Translations under genes and position numbers: made by a program | From: Rutidosis leptorrhynchoides | Taxonomy: Eukaryota > Streptophyta > Magnoliopsida > Asterales > Asteraceae | Direction of reading: 5' to 3' | DNA length: 64,000 nucleotides | Assembly (NCBI RefSeq): GCF_046630445.1 | Contig: NC_092333.1 | Location: forward strand, 4,956,501 to 5,020,500 | The notes under the pieces: generated by a model | What the model saw: only the letters and a program-made list of their open reading frames with translations | Told to the model about the DNA's origin: nothing | The model's database searches: none | Part shown: positions 11,675 through 22,179 of the stretch, in pieces | Position numbering within the stretch: position 1 is the stretch's first letter | Layout of the letters: every line of letters starts with the position of its first letter

Positions 11675-12560
11675 TGTAGTTTAAAAGTAACCCAACATAT
11701 TAATAATCCAAAGTTGACACAAAACATTGTCAACAACCCACAAGTATTAATTATTCAAAAACCGAATGTAAGCCAAAGTTTCACAAATTGTTTCATAAAA
11801 ATCTGCCCAAATGCATGCAGACTCTTCTAAACACAGCGGAAGCATCACATAAACTCAAGTACCTGTGAAAACATGCGAGTAAACTGTCAACACAAAGGTT
11901 GAGTGAATTATAGGTTTAAATAATTGAATAAACTTTAGACCACAAGATTTAAAAATGTTAGAAAACATTAAACATTATTCCATTATCAATGAGCCACCTG
12001 GTAACCACTTAACCCTTTATTTACCCTTGCCAAACAGAATAAAAATATACACTGGACAGTGTATCTACAACAAAATACGAAGTACTAAATATTCCGATTA
12101 TAAATTGCTAGCGCGACTAGCTCGAAATGGGGTTGTCAAACCAGATAGATCTATCCGTAGGATTCGCGTTCACCGGTAGAAACCAATGATTACAGTTACC
12201 AGACTAGGAAATATTTTTGTCCAACTCACAATGAATAATTTAAATTTAATTGTCACTTATGTCTAAACGTGAAATAAAATGCATGTAATCACATCCCAAA
12301 AATATACTTTGAAAAGTATGTAAAAACGGGACTATAACTCACCTTAATAGTAACGAAGTATCAACGAAATTAAGCGAACAGCAAATGTAGTACAGTGATC
12401 AGGAATGATCACAACGCCGACCTATAAATAAAGCAGGTCGATATAAATAACTAACTTAGGTCAAGTCTTAGTATGATAGCTATTGTACATTTTGCAAATA
12501 GTCATACAACAATACTCAATATGTATCGGTTTGATTGGAACAGCTTACGGACATACACTT

Positions 12561-12725
12561 TCTATTTTTAGAAAGTTTCTATTTTTAGCAGGTTTCCATT
12601 TTTGGAAAGTTTCTATTTTTGGAAAGTTCTATTTTTGGAAAGTTTCTATTTTTGGAAAGTTTCCAAATTTAGAAAGTTGCTATTTTAGGAAAGTTTATAA
12701 GTTAGAAAAGTTTCCTTAATTAGAA
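12561..12725. repeat. Minisatellite of TTTCTATTTTTGGAAAG-like units
   Basis: About eight to nine imperfect units of 15-18 bp alternate runs of T with GGAAAG or AGAAAG. It lies in the U3 part of the element B 5' LTR and makes a meaningless repetitive open frame on the plus strand. Confidence 0.75.
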
Positions 12726-12726
12726 A

Positions 12727-12803
12727 GTCAACAAAAGTCAACTGGAAGTCAAAGTCAACCAAAAGTTAACTCAAAAGTCAACCTTGGTCAAACATAGTCA
12801 ACG
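12727..12803 (-). promoter_or_regulatory. Cluster of seven TTGAC cores (W-box-like)
   Basis: Within 77 bp the minus strand contains seven TTGAC cores, several as TTGACY, the WRKY-factor binding core. They sit next to the minisatellite in the LTR. A role in stress-induced transcription is inference. Confidence 0.45.
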
Positions 12804-13684
12804 TTAATTTTAAAAGTGTAAGTTGTAGTTATAATATAAGTTATAATGTTTATTAAGGTTAAATATGTCTAATTATGTCATAACATAAGTTTAATTAAAT
12901 TAAAATGAATTATTAAAGTTAATATAAGTTTAAATGATATAATTAATATAACATAAGTATTTAATTAATTAATTAAATATTAGTCATAATATAAATATTA
13001 TTAATTAATAATAAATTTTAAATCATATCATAAGTATTATTAATTAATAATGAATTATTAATCATATCATAAGTTTCTAATTATAATTATTAAATTATAA
13101 GTATTTAATAATTGAATTATAATTAAATAATAACTATTCCTTATAATAATTAAATAATTAATTAATCCTTATTATAAGTCTTATTATATTAATCTCATAA
13201 TATAAGTTTAATATTTATCATAAGTATTTTCCATTAATAATAAAAGTATTATTAATCATAAGTTTAATTAAAATGTTAATTAAATCATAAGTATTTATTA
13301 AATGATAAGTAATTAAATGATAATGAAATCCATTATTTATATCATAAGTTTAATTATTAGTCAAAAGTTTTAAATTAAAAGTTCATCGGGTCGTATCCTG
13401 AGCCCCGGATGTCGGTTTTCGACGAGCCTTACATATATCTCCGCCTAATCAAACCACCCGACACTTTGGTATACTAAATAACACACCATGAACAGCCCAC
13501 AAGTCATGATATACAGCCAATACACTACTTGGAACTTCAATTCAATCAAAAACGTGTTTTAGACGTAACGGGTGATTCGTGGCTCGGATTGAGATGACCC
13601 GAACATGAAAGTTCGCCCCACCATCAGTCCTAACACACTAACACACCCTAAAGTCACCAAATATGGTCACAAATTCGGACCAAA

Positions 13685-13700
13685 CCTGGCTCTGATACCA
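13685..13700 (-). other. PBS-like sequence beside fold-back LTR ends
   Basis: The minus strand reads TGGTATCAGAGCCAGG, complementary to initiator tRNA-Met over 16 bases, two bases from an LTR-type end at 13703. No interior follows; it abuts LTR sequence of element B. Confidence 0.7.
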
Positions 13701-13702
13701 AC

Positions 13703-13995
13703 TGTGATGGCCCCGTCAAAACACTTAACGGTTTCGTCACTTGATCCCACAACTTGATCGAACTTAAATGAATTTAACAAACGACATTGCATTCTTTTAT
13801 TTCAAAAGTTTCCTAAAAAGGGAAGCATACCAAAATATGTTGGGTTACTTTTAAACTACATATTTTGGTATGCTTCCCTTTTTGGGAAACTTTTGAAATA
13901 AAAGAATGCAATGTCGTTTATTAAATTCATTTAAGTTCGATCAAGTTATGGGACCAAGTGACGGAGCCGTTAAGTGTTTTGACGGGGCAATCACA
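13703..13995. repeat. Long fold-back of two LTR ends
   Basis: Arms 13703-13840 and 13858-13995 (138 bp each) are reverse complements with few mismatches, around a 17-nt loop. Each arm is the terminal segment of the element B LTR type (TGTGATGGCCCCGTC at the outside). It behaves as a head-to-head junction of two LTR ends. Confidence 0.85.
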
Positions 13996-14482
13996 TTTCA
14001 TTTTATTGAAAGTTGATGATATGCATACCATTTCATAATACATCCAACTATAATTGACTTAATAATGATCTTGATGAACTCGATGACTCGAATGCAACGT
14101 CTTTTGAAATATGTCATGAATGACTCCAAGTAATATCTCTAAATGAGCAAATGCACAGCGGAAGATTTCTTTCATACCTGAGAATAAAATTGCTTTAAAG
14201 TGTCAACCAAAAGGTTGGTGAGTTCATAGGTTTATCATAAAACAATAAAATTCATCATTTTGATAGACCACAAGATTTAAATCCTGCATGGTACAAATGG
14301 GCCCGAATCCTATACCCACCTGTAATGTACATGCGATATTTTTAAATACATTACACCTTTCTCGTGTACAAAATCATCTTTCATAAATATTAGTATCCGT
14401 ACACATATCTTGTGCACAAAAATAACATACACATAACCTGTGTATAAAATCATTCTCTCGATACATAACATTCATATCAATT

Positions 14483-14575
14483 GGTGGCAATTATCATGTC
14501 CACATAATTCAATGGTGGCAATTATCATGTCCACATAATTCAATAGTGGCAATTATCATGTCCACATAATTCAAT
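14483..14575. repeat. Three tandem 31-bp repeats
   Basis: Three units (14483, 14514, 14545) of GGTGGCAATTATCATGTCCA plus 11 further bases; the third differs at its first base. Confidence 0.9.
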
Positions 14576-15427
14576 AATAATCCGCAGAACTTCTGTCTGC
14601 ATAATAATTCATTCGAGGAATATTTTACATGTGTCTATCTCGTCAACATTTATAAAAGCATTTCATGTATTCGCAGTTCCAAATATATTTCAAAAGCATC
14701 TAATAAAGCAGTTGTAAAAACAGCGCATGTATTCTCAGTCCCAAAAATGTAAAGAGTAAAAGGGAATCAAATGAACTCACTATCCAATATTTTGTAGTAA
14801 AATTATTCATACGACGGAACTGAACAATCCAAGGTTGGCCTCGGATTTACGAACCTATATCAGGTATATATATTAATACATATAATTGTAATCGAACAAT
14901 TTATGTATTATTAATGTATTAATTGTTACTTTAGTTATGTTTTTCATTAATAACCTAATTAATTACACTTATTAATATTTATTGTAAAAATATTAATATA
15001 GTTACGTTATATGTAGTAAATATGATTTTATATAACTACTAGTTATTCAATAAAATAATATTGATAATAGTGGATAAAAGGTGTTTCATCCTATAATAAT
15101 AATAATAATAACTTTACTGAAAATGAAAATTTTAATATTTTTAGTAATAAAAATGATATTAACAATATTAGTAATAATAATAACTTTAATAATTATAATA
15201 ATAATACTTTTACTAATAATGATAATAATAATAATAATGATATTAATACTATTTATACTTACTGTAATAATAATAATGATATTAATGATAATAATAATAC
15301 TTATAATATAATAATGATAATACAATAACAATAATTATAAGGATAATAATAATAATAATACCATCATTAATATATTTGTTAAACATAATCTTAACTTTTA
15401 ACCATCTTTTATGTTATTAAAACATTC

Positions 15428-15558
<131 letters not shown>

Positions 15559-17025
15559 CATATAACCTATAACTAAGGATTTAAAAGGTTAAGTTTTGGT
15601 TATACCATTAGAGTAATCGAGTAAGGAGAATCGAATATATGGGTTGTCGATGGTGGTGGCGTTCTCAACTAGCCACGATAATGAATAGCGGAGGGCAATT
15701 TGCAGCTTATGTTGTTGATCGAATAGCAATATAGCAGCGTCTTGTAATCGAACATCAATAGAAACATAGGCAACGGTTCACAATGATGATGGGTAGTGAT
15801 TCGGCCCAACAAGCAGGAATTCATCGACCTAATTGCACAAAAGGATTCCGGCCCAAAAATGGAGATTAATCAACATACCCACTAACCAAATTAAAGTTTC
15901 TAACGATATGCAGTAGGGTTTTTAGCCTTCAAACTATTGCAGTGAAGAAAAACAGACAATAACAAAAATAATCGAGCTTCGCTATATCATCATTATTTCA
16001 TCATTATCACCTCATCATTCCCATCATCATCTATATTCAAATCATCTATGTATCATCTAATTATTATCATACGCATATAATAACGTAATCATACCATTAT
16101 CATCCTAACTTCATCATCATCGTAACACGATCATAATCATCGTTATCATCTTCATAATCAACGTCGCTTCCGGTTACAGAAATCCTTATCTAGCTAACAC
16201 GCCACCATCTCCACATTCTGGTCCAATTTCTATCGGCCCAACAGTATAAACAAAAATAAGCCCAAAGATAAGCCCATTGAATCGGTAGCCTAGTTCCACT
16301 TATGGAAGTCCACTAGCCCGTCAGTTTATTAGATATGTTTAAGAGAAAGAAACAAAAATTCTCGGTATAACTAAAAGAAACAAACACTACCAAGTAAGTG
16401 GGGTTATAATATGACGGCAAATCAATGAGCATGTAACGCTTTATATCTTTTTGTAATATTAAAATATAGAACTACAGTATAAAGTAAGGTTTAATGGTGA
16501 TAATGCTTGGTGATCGAGCATGGTAGGGTTGTGGGGTAAAACCGATACATAAAAAAAATAAACAGCTGCAGAGGTTGTTTATCAATTGTTGGTGCTTTGA
16601 TTCATGAAAAGAAGCAGTAAAATAGAAAGGTTAATCGAGTAGTAAAAATAGTTCACGATGGTTTTCATGATGGTTGTTTGGGTTCGAAGGTGCTTGCAGG
16701 TTTGATTAAACACAACATGATGGAAACCGAAACTGCAGTAGCTTGCTAGTGAGTTGTAGGGTGATTGCAAAGGTGGTGGTTTATTATGGTGTGATTTCGA
16801 TGGTTGAAGGTGGTTGTCTTGATGGTTCATAGCAGTCTGTGGTTGGTGATGATAAAGAAGGTTAGAGGTTGTGTGATTGTGAAGATGGGATGAGACATGG
16901 ATTCATAGATATGTATATGGTTATACATACTAATATAACTCAATATAATACAATAAATTAAATGTGTGAACAAAGAGCAGTAATATATCTCGTGACTACT
17001 TGTTTGATTCTTGTCGAGTATGTAA

Positions 17026-17027
<2 letters not shown>

Positions 17028-17114
<87 letters not shown>
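17028..17114. repeat. AT dinucleotide microsatellite
   Basis: About 87 bp of AT repeats in LTR X, shortly before the Athila insertion. Confidence 0.95.
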
Positions 17115-17118
<4 letters not shown>

Positions 17119-17709
17119 TAGGTATCTTGTGTTAGTAAAACAATAGTAGGAAGTTTCAATCAAGTGGGGTTTTGAGGTTGGCCACAAGACAAAAGTATTG
17201 GTATGGTGTTTGATTCTTACGTGCATGACAATATGAATATTGATAATGCTAAAAATGAATATATATTTCATAGCATTATCCCTTAAGAAAGACAAGCTTT
17301 TAGTTGCAATTGTTCTATTTGAAAGTGATATTCGTTTAAATAATAAAAAGTGAAGACAAAAGACAGATTCGACGAATTGAAGACGCAAACGACCAAAAAG
17401 CTCAAAAGTACAAAGTACAATCAAAGAGGTTCCAATTATTGATGAGAAACGTCTCAAAATTACAAGAGTACAAGATTCGAAACACAAAATACAAGATATT
17501 AAATTGTACGCAAGGACGTTCGAAAATCCGGAACCGAGACCAGAGTCAACTCTCAACGCTCGACGCAACGGACTAAAAATTACAAGTCAACTATGCACAT
17601 AAATATAATATAATATTTAAATAATTCTTATAATTATTTATATATTATATTTATTTAATTAAAACGTCGACAAACAAGAAAACAAGGAACTTTGAGCTGT
17701 CACCGACAG

Positions 17710-17757
17710 CCATGCGATCGCATGGCCTGGAGGAAGAAATCCCATGCGATCGCATGG
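17710..17757 (+). promoter_or_regulatory. Paired 16-bp palindrome module, copy 2 (Athila 5' LTR)
   Basis: CCATGCGATCGCATGG at 17710-17725 and 17742-17757, 32 bp apart. The second copy ends 23 bp before the TATA box at 17781. Confidence 0.8.
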
Positions 17758-17780
17758 CTAACTTTTCCAGCCTACATGCC

Positions 17781-17788
17781 TATAAAAA
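17781..17788 (+). promoter_or_regulatory. LTR TATA box
   Basis: TATAAAAA downstream of the palindromes; the same order occurs in the 3' LTR (TATAAAAA at 32785) and both solo LTRs (37996, 48676). Confidence 0.7.
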
Positions 17789-19219
17789 TTGAGCTTTGGT
17801 GCATCATTTAGCACATCTTTTTCTCTTCATTCATCAACCTATATGTATATATATTTATATTATAATTTTAATTTTAATTTTAAATCCTAATAATAAGGGT
17901 TTGTTAGCGAATGTTGTAAGGGTGTAAGTCGAAATTCTGTCCGTGTAACGCTACGCTATTTTTAATCATTGTAAGTTATGTTCAACCTTTTTAATTTAAT
18001 GTCTCGTAGCTAAGTTATTATTATGCTTATTTAAAACAAAGTAATCATGATGTTGGACTAAATATTTAAATTTGGGTAATTGGGCTTTGTACCATAATTG
18101 GGGTTTGGACAAAAGAACGACACTTGTGGAAATTAGACTATGGACTATTAATGGGTTTTATATTTGTTTAACTAAATGATAGTTTGTTAATTTTAATATA
18201 AAGATTTACAATTGGACGTCCCTATAAATAACCATATACACTCGATCGGACACGATGGGCGGGATATTTATATGTACGAATAATCGCTCATTTAACCGGA
18301 CACGGGAATGGATTAATAGTCTATGAAATTATTAAAACAGGGGTGAAATTATGTACAAGGACACTTGGCATAATTGATAACAAAGTATTAAAACCTTGGG
18401 TTACACGCAGTCGATAACCTGGTGTAATTATTAAACAAAGTATTAAAATCTTGTTACAGTTTAAGTCCCCAATTAGTTAGAATATTCGACTTCGGGTATA
18501 AGGATAATTTGACGAGGACACTCGCACTTTATATTTATGACTGATGGACTGTTATGGACAAAAACCAGACGGACATATTAAATAATCCAGGACAAAGGAC
18601 AATTAACCCATGGGCATAAAACTAAAATCAACACGTCAAACATCATGATTACGGAAGTTTAAATAAGCATAATTCCTTTATTTTCATATTTAATTGCACT
18701 TTTAATTATCGCACTTTTATTTATTGTCATTGTATTTAATTACACTTTTAATTATCGTACTCTTTAATTATCGCAAGTTTATTTTATCGCACTTTTATTT
18801 ATCGTAATTTCATTATCGTTATTTATTTTACGCTTTAAATTAAGTCTTTTATGTATTTAATATTTTTACATTAGGTTTTAACTGCGAATAAAGATTTAAA
18901 ATCGACAAACCGGTCATTAAACGGTAAAAACCCCCTTTTATAATAATAATATTACTTATATATATTTATATTTTTATAAATTAAAACTAATATAGCGTTA
19001 AGCTTTGTTTAAAAGATTTTCCTGTGGAACGAACCGGACTTACTAAAAACTACACTACTGTACGATTAGGTACACTGCCTATAAGTGTTGTAGCAAGGTT
19101 TAGGTATATCCATTCTATAAATAAATAAATATCTTGCGTAAAATTGTATCGTATTTAATAGTATTTCCTAGTAAAAATAAAGCTATTTCATATACACCTC
19201 TACGCACATCAAGTATTTT

Positions 19220-19237
19220 TGGCGCCGTTGCCGGGGA
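19220..19237 (+). other. Athila primer binding site (tRNA-Asp type)
   Basis: TGGCGCCGTTGCCGGGGA begins 8 bases after the LTR. It complements the 3' end of plant tRNA-Asp, as in known Athila/Calypso elements. Confidence 0.9.
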
Positions 19238-19572
19238 ATACACTCTTGCTTAAACACCGGAAGCGCAACGCTAATATATAAAAAAAAGATTTTTTTTTGT
19301 TTACTTTTATAAAAAATACGCTTTTGTAAAAATACGTTTTAAAAAATTCAGAAATATAAAAAGAAAAATAAAAATATAAATATTTTTAAGAGTTTGTTAA
19401 ATATTTAAGTTTTATAAAGTTTCTTTATTTTTATTTTAGTTTGTAAAAATATAAATTTTATTTAAATATTTTGTTTTAATATAAATCAAAACAGCAAAAC
19501 AGAAAAAGAAAAAAAAAAGATAACTCTCGGCCTGGTACTGTAGCAGCCCAGACCGTGGCCCAAAAACAAAGC

Positions 19573-19620
19573 TCATGCGGTCGCATGAGCCCGAAGGCAA
19601 AATCTCATGCGATCGCATGA
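19573..19620 (+). promoter_or_regulatory. Paired palindrome module, copy 3 (Athila leader)
   Basis: TCATGCGGTCGCATGA (19573-19588) and TCATGCGATCGCATGA (19605-19620), again 32 bp start to start, with altered outer bases that stay complementary (T..A instead of CC..GG). Preceded by GTACTGTAGCAGCCC. No TATA box follows. Confidence 0.65.
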
Positions 19621-20578
19621 GAGTGTCTGACACGCCAACTGTTGCCCTAAATCAGCATTAATTACGGAGTTTATTTATATTATTTTTACTTTAACCCTAA
19701 TTAGGTTATATTAATTTATTATTTAGTTTTAGTTTTTATTTTTAATTTGTATTATTTAGCTTAATTAGTTTAAATAAATTACAAAATTAATAGTTTTATA
19801 AAATAAATAATATAAAAATAATATTTTTATAAAAATTGTACTTTTTACAACTTTTAGTATATTTTTATATTTTGTACCTCTTTTTATTCGTTTTAGTGTA
19901 ATTTTTGTATTTTTCGCTTATATTTAATTTTAAGTTATAGTTTTTGCCATAGTTATTTTTACTTCTAGATTTTTAGGCTTTGCCGTAAAATTCCTTAAGT
20001 GCTTTTTCTTTAGACTAAGATTTAGGTGCTCTAGAATTTTGCGACGCCTTTTTAAGTTTTAGTACCCTTTTTAAGATATTGTCATTTGGGATATAGTATT
20101 TCTTTTAAGCTTTAATATTTTTAGACGCAACTTTTAATTTTTAGTTTTTAGTGCCTTTTTAAGTTTAGACGCGCTACTTTCTTATTTTTATTTTTCGACG
20201 CCTATTATTTTTTGATCTTTTTATTTTTCGACGTTTTTCGACGCGCTCTTTTTCTTTCTTATTTCTCGACATTCTAGTTTTAGGACTTAGATTTTATTTT
20301 CTACTTCTTCTCTAAATTTTTTTAGTTTACGAAAATTTATTTTAAGCGGTTAAATTGATAGACATCAAAATTTTCTGGTTCGTAGTAATAGTTGGATTTG
20401 TACGTGGACCGGATTATTGGAGCCAAGCAGTACTCAATTATATTGAGACCAAATGAATCCTGCCCCTCTGCTGCATCTTTTGGCTATTCGAAATGTGGGC
20501 AAAATCAGAAAAGTCTATTAATTGGATAACTTATATAATTTTTCTTTCTTTTTAAAAAACTAATAGGATATTCAGTGA
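19621..20578 (+). other. Athila 5' untranslated leader
   Basis: AT-rich, T-rich sequence with many TTTTTAG and TTTCGACG runs and no credible ORF. It leads to the gag start at 20579. Confidence 0.6.
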
Positions 20579-22179
20579 ATGCACCGAGCAAAACGTTCAC
20601 CACCTTTTGTACGTTCACCACCTGTAACTCGATCAAGACATCTAGCAAATATTGTCGCCGTTGATTTTTCTTTAGAATCGTCATCCAGTCGACCAAGTAC
20701 TCCAATTCAAATTTCCGATAATCCATTTTTTGAACCCGACCTCACAATTGAGAATCCGGAGAATATTCAGGGACGATTCCGAGATCCTGAGCCACTAATC
20801 TTTCCTCCGGAACCACCAATCATTCAAACGGAGATTGTTGAGGAACCAACCATTAAATCAGAATCCTATAGTGATTCAGATTCAACAAATTTAATCATGG
20901 AGAATCTGGAACCTTTAAGTATGGAAGACCGAATGAGAGCTAAACGCACTGGCCAAGGTCACGCAATTACTCATCCTGACATTAATGCGCCAGATTATGA
21001 AATCAAAGGACAAATTCTACACATGGTGACTAATCAATGCCAATTTAGTGGTGCGCCGAAGGAAGATCCAAATGAACATCTTCGTACCTTTAATAGGATC
21101 TGTACTCTATTTAAAATACGAGAAGTTAAAGATGAACAGATATATCTCATGTTATTTCCCTGGACTTTAAAGGGAGAAGCCAAAGATTGGTTAGAGTTAC
21201 CTGAAGGGGCGATTGATACATGGGACGTTTTAGTTGAAAAATTTCTCAAACAATTCTTTCCGGCATCTAAAGCCGTAAGACTTCAAGGAGAAATTGTTAC
21301 GTTCACAAAGAAGCTAAATGAAACTCTATATGAGGCATGGACAAGATTTGGAAATTTATTAAGAGGATGTCCGCAACATGGTTTAGACACCTGTCAAATA
21401 GTACAAATATTCTACCAAGGATGCGACATCACTACAAGGAAAGACATCGATATAGCAGCTGGTGGTTCCATTATGAAGAAAACAGAAACTGATGCTTACA
21501 AAATTATTGATAACACTGCTTCCCACTCACATGAGTGGCACCAAGAAAAAGATATCGTTAGATCATCTAAAGCAGCTAGAGCCGATTCTAGCCATGACTT
21601 AGATTCCATTTCCGCAAAGATAGATGCTGTCGAGAGACGAATGGAAAAGATGACTAAAGATATACACTCAATACGAATTAGTTGTGAGTAGTGTGGAGGA
21701 CCACATTTGACAAAAGATTGTCTCAGTATTGAACTAACAATGGAACAAAGAGAGAATGTTTCATATCTAAACCAAAGGCCTGGAAATAATTATCAGAATA
21801 ATTATCAACCGCCAAGACCGATTTACAACCAAAACCAGAATTATAATCGAAATGTTCCATACAACAACCAACAAGGTCCTACTAATCAACAAGTATCCAA
21901 TAATACTTACAACCAGCAAAGACCTAATTTTCAAAACAAACCACCACAAATCGATGATAAAAAGCCGAATTTAGAAGATATGATGACGAAGCTAGTTGAA
22001 TCTCAAACTCAATTTTTCACATCTTAGAAACAAACCAATGAACAAAATGCTCAAGCATTTAGAAATCAACAAGCTTCTATTCAAAATATGGAACAAGAAG
22101 TAAGTAACCTAGCAAGGTTAATAGGTGAAAGAAAACCGGAAAGTCTACCAAGTGATACAAATGCTAACCCCCGGGAATA
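20579..22179 (+). pseudogene. Athila gag, broken by stops and a frameshift
   Basis: Starts with ATG at 20579 (MHRAKRSPPFVRSPP). The capsid part (about residues 120-330) has the Athila-type QFSGAPKEDPNEHLRTF, LKGEAKDWL and RFGNLLRGCPQHG. An in-frame TAG at 21689-21691 falls inside the zinc knuckle CE*CGGPHLTKDC. The frame continues through an Asn/Gln-rich linker to TAG 22025-22027 (CAG expected). A one-base gain near 22178 (GAATAAAACAGC) shifts into the pol frame. Gag would package element RNA; this copy cannot make the full protein. Confidence 0.88.

Larger units (their letters stand above)
11456..13690 (-). mobile_element. Element B: 5' LTR (truncated at its outer end)
   Basis: The LTR ends beside the PBS with CCATCACA (minus strand). 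Positions 13252-13690 match 3754-4262 of the 3' LTR, but the roughly 1 kb that should follow (as at 4263-5294) is missing. At 13690 the sequence switches to a PBS-like segment, apparently at a short match (CCTGG...ATACCAA). Inside are an 84-bp tandem duplication (11507-11674), a minisatellite and a TTGAC cluster. GATAGATCTATC lies at 12144-12155. Confidence 0.7.
17241..19211 (+). repeat. Athila 5' LTR
   Basis: 1971 bp. It contains GTCGAC (17666), the paired palindromes (17710-17757) and a TATA box (TATAAAAA at 17781) in that order, so transcription likely begins near 17810-17820. No stop-free coding frame of note. Confidence 0.95.

Noticed and set aside
15081..15331. Ile-rich ORFs on both strands
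   Set aside because: Produced by AAT/TTA low-complexity DNA.
16996..17568. 190-codon minus-strand ORF, with a related one at 32228-32572
   Set aside because: Antisense to the Athila LTR and partly an AT repeat; present twice only because the LTR is.
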